Shown piece by piece: positions 43,221 to 52,998 of a stretch of DNA of 64,000 bases. The stretch lies in contig NZ_LYWZ01000027.1 in assembly GCF_001661965.1 (NCBI RefSeq), positions 62,001-126,000 on the forward strand. The letters are read 5' to 3'. This DNA is from Croceicoccus mobilis (GTDB lineage: Bacteria; Pseudomonadota; Alphaproteobacteria; Sphingomonadales; Sphingomonadaceae). Positions within the stretch are counted from its first letter, which is position 1; each line of letters starts with the position of its first letter. Below the pieces are notes generated by a model that was given only the letters and a program-made list of their open reading frames with translations, was not told the DNA's origin and did not search any database. A program made the position numbers and the translations under genes.

Positions 43221-43343
43221 TCAGCCCGCCAGCGCCTGCCCGACCTTGACCCCGGCGGCAAAAATGAAAACAGCCAGCACGAACAGGATCAGAACCTGTG
43301 GACCGCTGTCCAGCTTGTTGAATTTGTTTCTCAAATCACCCAT
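43221..43343 (-). CDS. Possible 40-residue single-pass membrane protein
   Basis: A short frame on the minus strand: a polar start MGDLRNKFNKLDSGPQ, one strongly hydrophobic helix VLILFVLAVFIFAAGV, then KVGQALAG and a TGA. It lies in the 200-base gap between the GNAT gene and trpF, antisense to both. No strong ribosome-binding site was found before the ATG. The amphipathic start and the clean helix look like a real small protein rather than chance, but comparative evidence is needed. Confidence 0.45.
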   Translation of the reverse strand: MGDLRNKFNKLDSGPQVLILFVLAVFIFAAGVKVGQALAG

Positions 43344-43391
43344 GCAATTACGCATAATGGACATGAAATTTCGCGCAAGGGAAATCCCGCA

Positions 43392-44033
43392 ATGAGCGGT
43401 GTGAAGATCAAGATCTGCGGCATCCGCGACCGCGCCGCCCTGGATGCGGCGATGGAAGCGCGCGCCGATTACGTCGGGCTTGTCTTCTACGCCCCCTCCC
43501 CGCGCGCAGTCAGCCCCCGCGAAGCCGCGCAGCTGGCCGAATTATCGGGTGATCAGATCGACCGTGTCGGCCTGTTCGTCGATGCCGGCGACGCCGAGAT
43601 CGAGCAGGCGGTGCAGGCAGGCCGGCTTGGCGCGCTGCAGCTGCACGGTTCGGAAACGCCCGAACGCGCAGCCCAATTGCGCAGCCGTTTTGGCCTGCCC
43701 GTGTGGAAGGCGATTGCAGTATCCGGCCCCGGTGACATTCGCCGCGCCCATGATTACGCGGGCGCTGTCGATCTCGCCCTGTTCGATGCCAAGACGCCCA
43801 AGGGCACCTTGCCCGGCGGCATGGGGCTGTCTTTCGACTGGTCGCTCCTCACCTCTTATCGCGGGCCGCTGCCATGGGGGCTTGCCGGTGGGATCAATCC
43901 CGACAATGTCGCCGATGCCGTTTTGGTAACCGGCGCCAGGCTGGTGGACGTGTCATCTGGTGTCGAAAGCGGCACTGGAGTCAAGAGCCCAGAGAAGATC
44001 GCCGCCTTCGCGCGGGCGGTCAGGGGGGCCTGA
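43392..44033 (+). CDS. trpF: Phosphoribosylanthranilate isomerase
   Basis: Third step of tryptophan synthesis. The 213-residue barrel starts VKIKICGIRDRAALDAAMEA, with the catalytic Cys in KICGI, and has the Asp site in DLALFDAK and the phosphate sites GLAGGINPDNV and DVSSGVESGTGVKSPEKI. It leads a trpF-trpB-cupin-trpA-accD-folC run; trpC, trpD and trpE are elsewhere. Confidence 0.96.
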   Translation: MSGVKIKICGIRDRAALDAAMEARADYVGLVFYAPSPRAVSPREAAQLAELSGDQIDRVGLFVDAGDAEIEQAVQAGRLGALQLHGSETPERAAQLRSRFGLPVWKAIAVSGPGDIRRAHDYAGAVDLALFDAKTPKGTLPGGMGLSFDWSLLTSYRGPLPWGLAGGINPDNVADAVLVTGARLVDVSSGVESGTGVKSPEKIAAFARAVRGA

Positions 44034-44096
44034 ACCGCTGGCTGAACCGGCTTCTCATGCTGGACACGACTCGCCTGCTCTGCCAATCGCGGGCGC

Positions 44097-45344
44097 ATGA
44101 CCGAGACCCAGACGCCTGTGCGGCCCAACAGCCTTTCGAACCAGCCTGACGAGCGCGGCCATTTCGGCCAGTTCGGCGGACGCTATGTTTCCGAAACGCT
44201 GATGCCGCTGATCCTCGATTTGGAACGCGAATATCGCGCAGCCAAGGCCGATCCGGCATTCCACGAACAGTTCGAGGATCTCCTCGAACATTACGTCGGT
44301 CGCCCCAGCCCGCTCTATTACGCGGAACGGCTGACCGAGGAACTGCGCAAGGACGCTCCTGCCGGAAAGGGCGCGCAGGTCTGGTTCAAGCGCGACGAGC
44401 TGAACCATACCGGCGCGCACAAGATCAACAATTGCATCGGGCAGATCCTGCTGGCCATCCGCATGGGTAAGACGCGCATCATCGCGGAAACCGGCGCGGG
44501 CCAGCATGGCGTGGCTACCGCCACCGTTTGCGCGCGTTTCGGCCTGCCCTGCGTCGTTTACATGGGCGCGACCGATGTCGAACGGCAGCAGCCCAATGTC
44601 TTCCGCATGAAGCTGCTGGGCGCCGAAGTCGTGCCGGTCAAGGCGGGCGCGGCCACGCTGAAGGATGCGATGAACGAGGCGCTGCGCGATTGGGTCGCCA
44701 ATGTGCATGAAACGTTCTACATCATCGGCACCGCCGCAGGGCCGCACCCCTATCCCGAACTGGTCCGCGATTTCCAAAGTGTGATCGGGCGTGAGGCGCG
44801 CGCGCAGATGCTGGACCGCATTGGCCGCCTGCCCGACGTTTGCGTCGCGGCGATCGGCGGCGGGTCGAACGCGATTGGCCTGTTCCACCCTTTCCTCGAA
44901 GACGAAGAAGTCGGCCTCTTGGGCGTGGAAGCGGCGGGTTACGGCCTCGACAAGGAACATGCCGCATCGCTGGCAGGCGGCGCGCCGGGCATCCTGCATG
45001 GCAACAAGACCTATCTCTTGCAGGACGAGGACGGCCAGATTCTTGAAGGCCACTCAATCAGTGCCGGCCTCGATTACCCCGGCATCGGCCCCGAACACGC
45101 ATGGCTGCGCGACATTGGCCGCGTCGAATATATCAGCGCGACGGACAAGGAGGCGCTAGACGCCTTCCAGCTCCTCTGCCGGACCGAGGGCATCATCCCT
45201 GCCCTCGAACCCAGCCACGCCATCGCGGCAGTGGTGAAACGCGCGCGCGAAATGGACGAGGATAGAATCGTGCTGTGCAATCTGTGCGGGCGCGGCGACA
45301 AGGACATCTTCACCGTGGCCAGCGCCCTCGGGGTGGAGATTTGA
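44097..45344 (+). CDS. trpB: Tryptophan synthase beta chain
   Basis: Condenses indole with serine using PLP. The 415 residues include the PLP-Lys in [15 protein letters not shown], the phosphate loop GGGSNAIG and EPSHAIAAV. The short N-terminus [20 protein letters not shown] is the usual form. Its stop overlaps the TTG of the next small gene (TTGA). Confidence 0.97.
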   Translation: MTETQTPVRPNSLSNQPDERGHFGQFGGRYVSETLMPLILDLEREYRAAKADPAFHEQFEDLLEHYVGRPSPLYYAERLTEELRKDAPAGKGAQVWFKRDELNHTGAHKINNCIGQILLAIRMGKTRIIAETGAGQHGVATATVCARFGLPCVVYMGATDVERQQPNVFRMKLLGAEVVPVKAGAATLKDAMNEALRDWVANVHETFYIIGTAAGPHPYPELVRDFQSVIGREARAQMLDRIGRLPDVCVAAIGGGSNAIGLFHPFLEDEEVGLLGVEAAGYGLDKEHAASLAGGAPGILHGNKTYLLQDEDGQILEGHSISAGLDYPGIGPEHAWLRDIGRVEYISATDKEALDAFQLLCRTEGIIPALEPSHAIAAVVKRAREMDEDRIVLCNLCGRGDKDIFTVASALGVEI

Positions 45345-45652
45345 AACCCTTCCGCTCCCGCGATTTCACCGCCGACAGGGCATGGGGCAGCGCGCTGCTT
45401 GGCCAGGTCGACGATGTGACCGCGCGGCTGCACTGGACCGACCAGCCCTATCGCTGGCATCGCAACACCGGCAGCGAAGTGTTCTTCGTCGTCGATGGCG
45501 TAGTCGACATGCATGTGCGTGAGGGTGGACAAGAGAACATCTATCGGCTTGAGGCCGGTGACAGCATGACTTTCAACGACGGCGACGAACATGTCGCGCA
45601 CCCTGTGGGGCCTGCGCGCATCCTAGTCGTCGAGCGGCAGGATAGTGAATGA
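45341..45652 (+). CDS. Small cupin-domain protein between trpB and trpA
   Basis: A 103-residue cupin, starting at TTG 45341 ([20 protein letters not shown]) with GTGGAG just upstream and a TTGA overlap with trpB. Cupin motif 1 is present as [20 protein letters not shown] and motif 2 as [19 protein letters not shown], with His/Glu/His residues that may bind a metal. It overlaps trpA by four bases. An enzyme step in tryptophan synthesis is not known to need it; a sensing or isomerase-like role is possible but unproven. Confidence 0.75.
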   Translation: MKPFRSRDFTADRAWGSALLGQVDDVTARLHWTDQPYRWHRNTGSEVFFVVDGVVDMHVREGGQENIYRLEAGDSMTFNDGDEHVAHPVGPARILVVERQDSE

Positions 45653-46437
45653 CCCGCTTTGAAAAAACCTTTGCCAAGCCGCAGCCCGCGCTCGTCTGTT
45701 TCATCACGGCGGGCGATGGCGATACGGCGGCCAATCTCGACGCTCTGGTCGAGGGCGGCGCCGATGTGATCGAGCTGGGCATGCCTTTCACCGATCCGAT
45801 GGCCGATGGCCCGGCAATCCAGCTGGCTAATTTGCGCGCATTGGGTGCGGGCACCACCACCGCCGACGTGCTGAAGCTCGCCGGCGATTTCCGCGCGCGG
45901 CATCCCGATATTCCGCTGGTGCTGATGGGCTATGCCAATCCGATGGTGCGCCGCGGGGCGGACTGGTTCGCGCGCGAGGCAAAGGCCGCGGGCGTCGATG
46001 GCGTGATCTGTGTCGACATTCCGCCCGAGGAAGACGATTCGCTGGGCACCGACCTTCGCGCCGAGGGGATCGCCCCGATCCGGCTGGCGACGCCCACCAG
46101 CGATGCGAAACGCCTCCCCGCCATTCTGGAAGGCGCTGGCGGCTTTCTCTATTACGTCTCGGTCGCCGGTATCACCGGGCTGCAGCAGGCCGCGCAGACC
46201 AGTATTAACGATGCGGTTGCGCGGCTGAAGGCAGCGACCGATCTGCCCGTGTGCGTCGGCTTTGGCGTGCGCACCCCCGAACAGGCCGGAGCGATCGCCA
46301 AGGTTGCAGATGGTGTGGTTGTCGGCTCCGCGCTGGTTGACCTGATTGCAAAGCACGGCCACGAGGCCCCGATGCATATTCGTGATTTGACCGCCGCGCT
46401 GGCACAGGCCGTGCACTCGGCGAGGGAGACTGCCTGA
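45649..46437 (+). CDS. trpA: Tryptophan synthase alpha chain
   Basis: Cleaves indole-3-glycerol phosphate and channels indole to TrpB. The 262-residue barrel has the family signature [20 protein letters not shown] with the catalytic Glu and Asp. Phosphate loop: [13 protein letters not shown] and GVVVGSALV. The ATG overlaps the cupin stop, and its TGA overlaps the accD ATG. Confidence 0.96.
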   Translation: MTRFEKTFAKPQPALVCFITAGDGDTAANLDALVEGGADVIELGMPFTDPMADGPAIQLANLRALGAGTTTADVLKLAGDFRARHPDIPLVLMGYANPMVRRGADWFAREAKAAGVDGVICVDIPPEEDDSLGTDLRAEGIAPIRLATPTSDAKRLPAILEGAGGFLYYVSVAGITGLQQAAQTSINDAVARLKAATDLPVCVGFGVRTPEQAGAIAKVADGVVVGSALVDLIAKHGHEAPMHIRDLTAALAQAVHSARETA

Positions 46438-47291
46438 TGAGCTGGCTCAATGAAGTTCGCAAACGCCTGCCTTTCGTGCAGGCAAAGCGTGACACGCCCG
46501 ACAATCTCTGGCGCAAATGCCCCGGTTGCGGCGAAATGCTGTTCACCAAGGAATATGAGGACAATTTGTGGGTCTGCCCGCGCTGTGAACATCACGGCCG
46601 CGTCGGCGCCGACACGCGCCTGGGGCAGATCATGGATGCGGGCTATACCGTGCTGCCGCCGCCGCATGTAAAGGAAGACCCGCTCCGCTTCCGCGACACC
46701 AAGAAATATCAGGACCGCCTGCGCGCGGCGCGCAATAATGCGCCCCACCCCGACGCACTGACCAATGCCGAGGGCACCATCGATGGCCGCAAGGCGGTCG
46801 TCGGCGTGCAGGATTTCGGCTTCATGGGCGGATCGATGGGCATGGCCGTGGGCGATGCCTTTGTTGCGGGCGTCGACCGGGCGGTGCTGGCCAAATGCCC
46901 CTATGTGATCTTCACCGCTGCTGGCGGCGCGCGCATGCAGGAAGGCATCCTTTCGCTGATGCAGATGCCGCGCACCACCGTCGCGATCCGGCGGCTGCAT
47001 GATGCAGGCCTGCCCTATATCGTCGTGCTGACCGATCCGACCACGGGCGGCGTCACGGCCAGCTATGCGATGCTGGGCGACATCCAGATTGCGGAACCCA
47101 ACGCCCTGATCGGCTTTGCCGGACAGCGCGTCATTCAGGACACGATCCGCGAACAGCTGCCCGAAGGCTTCCAGCGCGCCGAATATCTGCACGAACACGG
47201 CATGCTCGACATGGTCGTGCCGCGCGGTGAGATGAAGGACACGCTGGCCAAGGTCATCGACTACATGATGGCCGCGAAAAAGGCCGCCTGA
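46437..47291 (+). CDS. accD: Acetyl-CoA carboxylase carboxyltransferase subunit beta
   Basis: With AccA it transfers CO2 from biotin to acetyl-CoA to make malonyl-CoA. The 284 residues begin with the zinc finger C-x2-C...C-x2-C ([17 protein letters not shown], then VCPRCEHH), followed by the crotonase-fold domain ([39 protein letters not shown]). accA is not in the window. Its start overlaps the trpA stop. Confidence 0.96.
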   Translation: MSWLNEVRKRLPFVQAKRDTPDNLWRKCPGCGEMLFTKEYEDNLWVCPRCEHHGRVGADTRLGQIMDAGYTVLPPPHVKEDPLRFRDTKKYQDRLRAARNNAPHPDALTNAEGTIDGRKAVVGVQDFGFMGGSMGMAVGDAFVAGVDRAVLAKCPYVIFTAAGGARMQEGILSLMQMPRTTVAIRRLHDAGLPYIVVLTDPTTGGVTASYAMLGDIQIAEPNALIGFAGQRVIQDTIREQLPEGFQRAEYLHEHGMLDMVVPRGEMKDTLAKVIDYMMAAKKAA

Positions 47292-47306
47292 GGCCCACTA
47301 TCCGCC

Positions 47307-48620
47307 ATGCGCGACTTCGCCGTTTCGGAAGACCCGCGCGTGCAGGCGCAGCTTGACCGGCTGGAGGCATTGTCCATTCCGCAGGGGCGGCTGGGGCTGG
47401 ATGCGATCCGGGCGCTTTTGGCGCGGCTTGGCGATCCGCATCTGGCCATGCCGCCGGTGTTCCATATCGCGGGCACCAATGGAAAGGGCTCCTCCAGCGC
47501 CTTCCTGCGCGCCATGCTGGAGGCGGACGGGAAGCGCGTACACCAGTTCACCAGCCCGCATCTGTGCCGTTACAATGAACGGATTCGGCTCGCGGGCGAA
47601 TTGATTTCCGATGTCGCGCTGGCCGATTTGCTGGCCGAGGTCATTGATGCGGGTGAGGATGTCGGCGCCAGCTTCTTCGAGGTCACGACCGCTGCCGCCT
47701 TCCTTGCTTTCAGCCGCACGCCTGCCGATGCCTGCGTGATCGAAGTGGGGCTTGGCGGGCGCTTCGATGCGTCCAACATGGTCGCCCACCCTGCTGTCTG
47801 CGGCATCGCCTCGCTGGGGCTGGATCACGAACGTTTCCTGCTCGCGCCCGATGACAGTGCCCCTGCCCACCCCATGGCGCGTATCGCGTTCGAAAAATCG
47901 GGCATCGCCAAGCCGGGCGCTCCGCTAGTGACGCAAAACTATGTGCCCGAGGCGGAGGATGCGATTGCCGCCAGTGCCGCGCGGATCGGCGCGCCGCTCC
48001 ACATGCGTGGGCGCGACTGGGATGCCGTGGCGGGTGAGGCCATCGAATATCGCGACCGGCATGACACGCTGACCCTGCCGCTTCCGGCCCTGCCCGGCGC
48101 ACATCAGGCGGATAACGCGGCGCTCGCCGTGGCGATGCTGCGTCTGCAGGACGCGGTCTCGGTCAGTGCCGAAGCCATGGCGCAGGGCATCCGCGCCGCC
48201 CGCTGGCCCGCGCGGCTGCAATGGCTGTCGGCTGGGCCGATGACCGAATTCGTCGATGGCGGGCGCGTGCTGCTGGATGGCGGGCACAACCCCGATGCGG
48301 CGCGGGTTCTGGCGCATTATCTCGGCGGGCTTGGCGAAGAGGTGCATGCCGTGTGCGCCATGCTCGACAATAAGGATGCGCGCGGGTTCCTGACGCCGCT
48401 TGCGCCCTATCTCTCCAGCCTGACCGCCGTGCCGATACCGGGCCATGCCTGCCACCCGCCCGAATTTCTGGCAAAGGTCGCGGGCGAACTGGATATCCCC
48501 GCCCGCACCGCCGACACGCTGGATCAGGCGCTGACCGGAGCGCAGGGCCCGCTGATGATCTGTGGCTCGCTCTATCTCGCGGGCACGGTGCTGCGCGCGA
48601 ACGAGGAATTGCCCGATTAG
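47307..48620 (+). CDS. folC: Folylpolyglutamate synthase / dihydrofolate synthase
   Basis: Adds glutamate to dihydropteroate and folates. The 437-residue Mur-ligase fold has the P-loop GTNGKGSSSAFL, then QFTSPHLCRYNERIRLAGEL, VGLGGRFDASNMV and LDGGHNPDAARVLAHYLGGL. The accD-folC pair is conserved in many proteobacteria. The 3' end overlaps the 3' end of the converging permease gene by four bases, so no terminator separates them. Confidence 0.94.
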   Translation: MRDFAVSEDPRVQAQLDRLEALSIPQGRLGLDAIRALLARLGDPHLAMPPVFHIAGTNGKGSSSAFLRAMLEADGKRVHQFTSPHLCRYNERIRLAGELISDVALADLLAEVIDAGEDVGASFFEVTTAAAFLAFSRTPADACVIEVGLGGRFDASNMVAHPAVCGIASLGLDHERFLLAPDDSAPAHPMARIAFEKSGIAKPGAPLVTQNYVPEAEDAIAASAARIGAPLHMRGRDWDAVAGEAIEYRDRHDTLTLPLPALPGAHQADNAALAVAMLRLQDAVSVSAEAMAQGIRAARWPARLQWLSAGPMTEFVDGGRVLLDGGHNPDAARVLAHYLGGLGEEVHAVCAMLDNKDARGFLTPLAPYLSSLTAVPIPGHACHPPEFLAKVAGELDIPARTADTLDQALTGAQGPLMICGSLYLAGTVLRANEELPD

Positions 48621-50341
48621 GGCGCGGTGATCCCCGCCTTCCGGCCCAGCCGAACCTCGCGCATCCATTCGATGACGCACGCGACCACTGCGATCATGCC
48701 CAGCATCGTCGTCAGGATGAAGACCGGGTAATAGCCCTGTTCGTCGATCATCTGGCCCAGCGCCCCGCGCCCCAGCGTGCCGACAAGGAAAGTCAGCGAA
48801 GACAGCAGCGCATATTGCACGGCGGAATAGCCCTTCGACGTGATCGAGGACAGGTAAGCCACCAGCGCCGCGCCAGCGAGACCGCCCGCGACATTCTCAC
48901 CCGCGATTGCCATCATCAGTTTCGCCAGCCGCAGATCGCCGCCCAGCCATTCGACCAGCGTGGTGAAACCGGTGATGTTCGACACCAGCTCCATATAGGT
49001 GCCGCCCAGCGCCAGATCGGCATAGAGCAGGTTCGAGAGCGCCGCCGTCAGCGCGCCGATGAACAGCACCGCCATGCGCCCGATATAGCTGAAGAGCACG
49101 CCGCCCAGCATGATGCCGAACATCAGCGCGCCAACGCCGAAACCCTTGGACGCGATGGCGACCTCATCCTTCGAATATTGGAGTTCGCCAAGGTAGAAGG
49201 GATAGGCGAAGCTGCCCCAGACCGTGTCAGTGAAACGGTAGGAGAGCACCAAGGTCAGTACGATGATAATCGCCCAGCCCAGCCGCCCGACGAATTCGGT
49301 CAGCGGCAGGATCAGCGCGCGATAGCCATGATCGACGAAGCCATCGAGCGCCGTCATCTTGGGCACCGAACCTGTCAGCACATGCTTGCCCTTACGCCGC
49401 CAGTTTTCGAGGACCGCGGCGATAATCACCGGGATCACCACGGTGGCGATGACGATGATCGGACCCATGCCGGTGATGAATTCGACCGAATCGGGCCGCG
49501 TTTCGGGGTTGGACGAAAGCGACCGGAACATGAACACGCCCACGGTCACCAGCGCCCATGCCCACAGCACACCCACCGCCGCCAGCGCCCAGCCGCGAAT
49601 CTTCGGCTCCAGCTGGCCTGCCTGCCGCAATTCGCGCAGCGCATCGTCATCGGCGGTCAGCGAAGCCACGCTGCGCGTCGGTTCGGGCGCAAAGATCGCG
49701 GCGATGGCGATGGCGGTCATCACCGCGCCCATGATCAAATAGACGGTCGGCCAATCGGTCGCCTGCGCGATCACCAGTGCCAGCGCACCGCCGACCAGCA
49801 CCGCCGTGCGCCAGCCAAGCTGGTACACGGTGGAAAGCATGTCGATCGTCGCCTTCTCGTCGGCGACATCGACGCGCCATGCATCCATCACCACGTCCTG
49901 CGTCGCGCCCGCAAACGCGCCCAGCGCCGCCATCAGTGACAGCAGTCCGATGGCATTGGCCGGATCGAGCTGCGACACGAACAATAGTACAATGCCCAGC
50001 AGGAACTGCGCGGTCACGATCCACTGCTTGCGCCGCCCCAGCTTCTTCACCACCGGGATATTCACCCGGTCCAGAAGCGGCGACCACAGGAACTTGAAGC
50101 TATAGGCAAGCCCGATCAGCGAAAACACGCCCATCGTTTCAAGGTCGATCGATGTATCGCTCATCCACGCATAAAGCGTGGAAAGCAGCAGCGTATAGGG
50201 CAGACCCGAAGCGAAACCGAACAGCAGCATATAGGCCGTTTTGCGATTGCCCAATGCGGCAATCAACGCACGCCAGCCCGGCTTGGGAGCCTTGGTAGCC
50301 GGTTCGACCGTTTCATCTGCGGTGGCGGGTGCGCTGCTCAT
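48617..50341 (-). CDS. AmpG-like MFS permease
   Basis: A 574-residue MFS protein. The first part, MLLFGFASGLPYTLLLSTLYAWMSDTSIDL with FKFLWSPLLDRV, is typical of AmpG, the muropeptide importer of peptidoglycan recycling, and of its SLC33-type relatives. About 13-14 helices can be drawn. The region about 225-330 holds two extra helices (RGWALAAVGVLWAWALVTVG) and a basic loop ENWRRKGKHVLTG, so it is longer than E. coli AmpG (491). The neighbourhood gives no extra clue to substrate. Confidence 0.78.
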   Translation of the reverse strand: MSSAPATADETVEPATKAPKPGWRALIAALGNRKTAYMLLFGFASGLPYTLLLSTLYAWMSDTSIDLETMGVFSLIGLAYSFKFLWSPLLDRVNIPVVKKLGRRKQWIVTAQFLLGIVLLFVSQLDPANAIGLLSLMAALGAFAGATQDVVMDAWRVDVADEKATIDMLSTVYQLGWRTAVLVGGALALVIAQATDWPTVYLIMGAVMTAIAIAAIFAPEPTRSVASLTADDDALRELRQAGQLEPKIRGWALAAVGVLWAWALVTVGVFMFRSLSSNPETRPDSVEFITGMGPIIVIATVVIPVIIAAVLENWRRKGKHVLTGSVPKMTALDGFVDHGYRALILPLTEFVGRLGWAIIIVLTLVLSYRFTDTVWGSFAYPFYLGELQYSKDEVAIASKGFGVGALMFGIMLGGVLFSYIGRMAVLFIGALTAALSNLLYADLALGGTYMELVSNITGFTTLVEWLGGDLRLAKLMMAIAGENVAGGLAGAALVAYLSSITSKGYSAVQYALLSSLTFLVGTLGRGALGQMIDEQGYYPVFILTTMLGMIAVVACVIEWMREVRLGRKAGITAP

Positions 50342-50545
50342 CCATTCTCCTGCTTATGCGCGTCAATCAACGGCGGGGTGTAGCCTATTGCGCCCTTCAT
50401 GCAATTTACACATGGTGGCTTTGCACCGAATTGGACTCGAAAACGGCTCATATCGGCTGGGCCGAGCCATCGAACCCGCATGCGGCGCTTGCACGATGCT
50501 CGCCGATGGCGCATGGCGCGCGGCTGAACGGATAGCCTTAACGAC

Positions 50546-51490
50546 ATGACAGACAAGCGCCCCCCTTCCCGACCCGGCGGCCCCCGCAAGGGCAAAGCAG
50601 ATGGCCCACGCACCGGACGAGGCGGTCCGCGCGGCGATGCGCCCCGCAAGGATGGACCACGCCCCGGCAACCCGGGCAAGCCTTATCGCGCGAAAAAGCC
50701 CGGATCGCGGCCCGGAAGCGCGCCCAAATCCAGCCAGCCCAGCCCTGACCTCCCCAAGCGCGAGGGCGAACGCATTGCAAAGCTCCTCGCCCGCGCCGGC
50801 ATCGCCAGCAGGCGTGAGGTGGAGCGCATGATCGAAGACGGCCGCGTCGCCATCGACGACAAGGTTCTGGATACCCCGGCTGTCGTGCTGAAAAACCTGA
50901 AAGGCGTGACCGTCGACGGCAATCCCGTCGCGCAGCCCGACGCGCCGCGCCTCTATCGTTTTCACAAGCCGCAGGGCCTGTTGACGGCAGAGCGCGATCC
51001 GCAGGGGCGCCCGACGATCTACACCGCGCTCAGGAACGCGCTGCCCGGCGACACGCCGCGGCTGATGCCGGTGGGAAGGCTCGACCTGAATACGGAGGGG
51101 CTGCTGCTCCTCACCAATGATGGTGAGCTGAAGCGCGCGCTGGAACTCCCTGCGACCGGGGTTCCGCGCACCTATCGCGCCCGCACATTCGGCGACATCA
51201 GCCAGACGCAGCTGGAAGAGCTGATGGACGGGATCGAGATCGACGGCGTGCATTACGGACAGATCGACGCAAACCTCGAACGGCGCACGGGCCGAAACCA
51301 GTGGATCGAACTGACTCTGACCGAGGGCAAGAACCGCGAGGTTCGCCGCGTTCTTGAACATCTCGGGCTGAAAGTGTCGCGCCTGCTGCGCCTGTCCTAT
51401 GGCCCCTTCGTGCTGGGCGACCTGCCACGCGGTCAGGCCGATGAGGTGCCGCAGCGCGATGTCGAACGCCTGCGCAAGAGCCTGAAATGA
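50546..51490 (+). CDS. 23S rRNA pseudouridine synthase, RluB/RsuA family
   Basis: A 314-residue RNA modification enzyme. Residues 1-60 are a Pro/Arg/Gly/Lys-rich tail that may touch RNA. Then comes an S4 domain (ERIAKLLARAGIASRREVER) and the synthase domain with the catalytic Asp in VGRLDLNTEGLLLLTNDG and the TEGKNREVRRVLEHLGLKV motif. It overlaps rsmD by four bases, an order seen in many alphaproteobacteria. Likely target is U2605 of 23S rRNA (RluB), but the RluE/F alternatives are not excluded. Confidence 0.9.
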   Translation: MTDKRPPSRPGGPRKGKADGPRTGRGGPRGDAPRKDGPRPGNPGKPYRAKKPGSRPGSAPKSSQPSPDLPKREGERIAKLLARAGIASRREVERMIEDGRVAIDDKVLDTPAVVLKNLKGVTVDGNPVAQPDAPRLYRFHKPQGLLTAERDPQGRPTIYTALRNALPGDTPRLMPVGRLDLNTEGLLLLTNDGELKRALELPATGVPRTYRARTFGDISQTQLEELMDGIEIDGVHYGQIDANLERRTGRNQWIELTLTEGKNREVRRVLEHLGLKVSRLLRLSYGPFVLGDLPRGQADEVPQRDVERLRKSLK

Positions 51491-52098
51491 GGGGCCCGGC
51501 AAAGGGCAAAGGCGCCAGGCCCACCGGTCTTCGCATCGTCGCGGGCGAATGGCGCGGGCGTAAGCTGTCTACGCCCGAAGGTGACGCCACCCGCCCCACC
51601 GCCGACCGCACGCGAGAGGCGCTGTTTTCCATGCTGACCAGCCGCCTTGGCAGTTTTGACGATCTCTTCGTCGCCGATTTATTCGCGGGATCGGGCGCGC
51701 TCGGGCTGGAGGCGTTGTCGCGCGGCGCAGGCCGCGCATTGTTCGTGGAACAGGACGCCTCCGCGATCCGCGCCCTGCGCGCCAATATCGCAGCCCTGCG
51801 TGCACAGGCGCGCTGCGACGTGCGGGCAACTTCGGTGCTGTCTCTGCCCAAGGGCAGCGAGCAGCCCGACCTTATCATGATGGACCCGCCCTATGGCACC
51901 GGCGCTGGCGCGGTCGCGCTCGACCGGCTCAACCGGCTGGGCTGGATCTCGCCTTCGGCATGGATCAGCATCGAGACGGCAAAGGACGAAGAGGTCAAGG
52001 TCAAGGGCTTCGACGTCGAGACGTCACGCGATAGCGGCAAGGCGCGCATCCATCTGTTGCGCCTGTCGACGGGTTCTGTGGAACCGGAAACGGAATAA
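51487..52098 (+). CDS. rsmD: 16S rRNA (guanine966-N2)-methyltransferase
   Basis: Methylates G966 of 16S rRNA. The 203 residues start RIVAGEWRGRKLSTPEGDAT, then RPTADRTREALFSML, the SAM motif VADLFAGSGALGLEALSRGA, and the catalytic MMDPPYGTG. Tightly coupled to the upstream pseudouridine synthase. Confidence 0.94.
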   Translation: MRGPAKGKGARPTGLRIVAGEWRGRKLSTPEGDATRPTADRTREALFSMLTSRLGSFDDLFVADLFAGSGALGLEALSRGAGRALFVEQDASAIRALRANIAALRAQARCDVRATSVLSLPKGSEQPDLIMMDPPYGTGAGAVALDRLNRLGWISPSAWISIETAKDEEVKVKGFDVETSRDSGKARIHLLRLSTGSVEPETE

Positions 52099-52130
52099 AA
52101 AGGACGGCCTCGCCAAAGCGAAGACCGCCC
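52099..52130. terminator. Hairpin between rsmD and the converging hypothetical gene
   Basis: A stem GGACGGCCTCGC / GCGAAGACCGCCC with CAAA loop. On the minus strand it is followed by TTTTTATT, so it best terminates the hypothetical gene at 52191; on the plus strand a weaker pyrimidine run follows. Confidence 0.75.
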
Positions 52131-52190
52131 TTCTCCCCTTCTCTCCCCGATCTTATGGCCGATCAGGGCCGAGCATTCGGGTTTTCGGCG

Positions 52191-52862
52191 TTACGACCCC
52201 ATCTCGCTGGCGGGCTGACCCGGCCAGTAATCAAGCGGCTTGTTGCCGTAATTCTTGCCCGCTGCGCGCGGATTGACGCAGCTGTCGGTGCGCCCGTCGG
52301 TGCAAAGCGGATATTCGCTGTCCGGGGTCTTGGGCGTGGCGGCCATCGGCTGCGCCATTTCGCCGCTCTTCATCACCATCTTCGGGGAGGTGGTTGATGC
52401 GCTCATGCCAGTCGATGCGCTGGTGCTGGTCGAGGCGCTGGCGCTATTGGCAGCCATCTGCTGATTGATCGCGGCCCATGCCTGCGCACGCTGCGCCGGG
52501 GTCATGGTGTCGATGCGCGAACGCTGGTCGGCGGTCATCGCCCAATAGACATTCTGCTGGGCCGGCTCCAGTGACCAGTAATAATCCTGATAGCTGGTCG
52601 GCCAGGTCCAATAGGTCGTGCGGCTGTCGGCGGGCCAGCTCCAATAGCTGGTGCGATATTCCGCCGGCCATGCGACATATGTCGTCTGATATTCCGGGCT
52701 CAACGTTTCAAACTCCGCCTGCTGCTCGGCATTGAGCTGCGCGATCACGTCGGCCTTCTTGTCGGATGCGGTGTTAGATCCGCCTACGGCATCCTGTGCG
52801 TGAACGGCCATCGGGGCTGCGCCAAGCATCATGGCGGCGCCCGCCATCAGAAGATTTTTCAT
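52191..52862 (-). CDS. Secreted protein with Trp/Tyr-rich tandem repeats
   Basis: A 223-residue protein starting at ATG 52862 (GGAG eight bases upstream), with signal peptide KNLLMAGAAMMLGAAPMAVHA. Residues about 55-110 contain four to five degenerate repeats of 10-12 residues: EYQTTYVAWPA, EYRTSYWSWPA, DSRTTYWTWPT, SYQDYYWSLEPA, QQNVYWAMTAD. A Ser/Thr/Ala tract (SASASTSTSASTGMSAST) and a tail with two Cys follow. I know no function; the repeats may form an aromatic-ladder surface. It is transcribed away from the helicase gene. Confidence 0.75.
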   Translation of the reverse strand: MKNLLMAGAAMMLGAAPMAVHAQDAVGGSNTASDKKADVIAQLNAEQQAEFETLSPEYQTTYVAWPAEYRTSYWSWPADSRTTYWTWPTSYQDYYWSLEPAQQNVYWAMTADQRSRIDTMTPAQRAQAWAAINQQMAANSASASTSTSASTGMSASTTSPKMVMKSGEMAQPMAATPKTPDSEYPLCTDGRTDSCVNPRAAGKNYGNKPLDYWPGQPASEMGS

Positions 52863-52998
52863 CAGTATAACTCCGGTATCGTTTTGCTTTGTGCTTGCTG
52901 AAACTACGCAGAAAAGCGCGATTTCGTTCCGGACACCCTCGCCCGGCGCGCCTTTGGATGGCTTGCGCCCGATGCATTCGTTCCCTACCTGTTCACCG

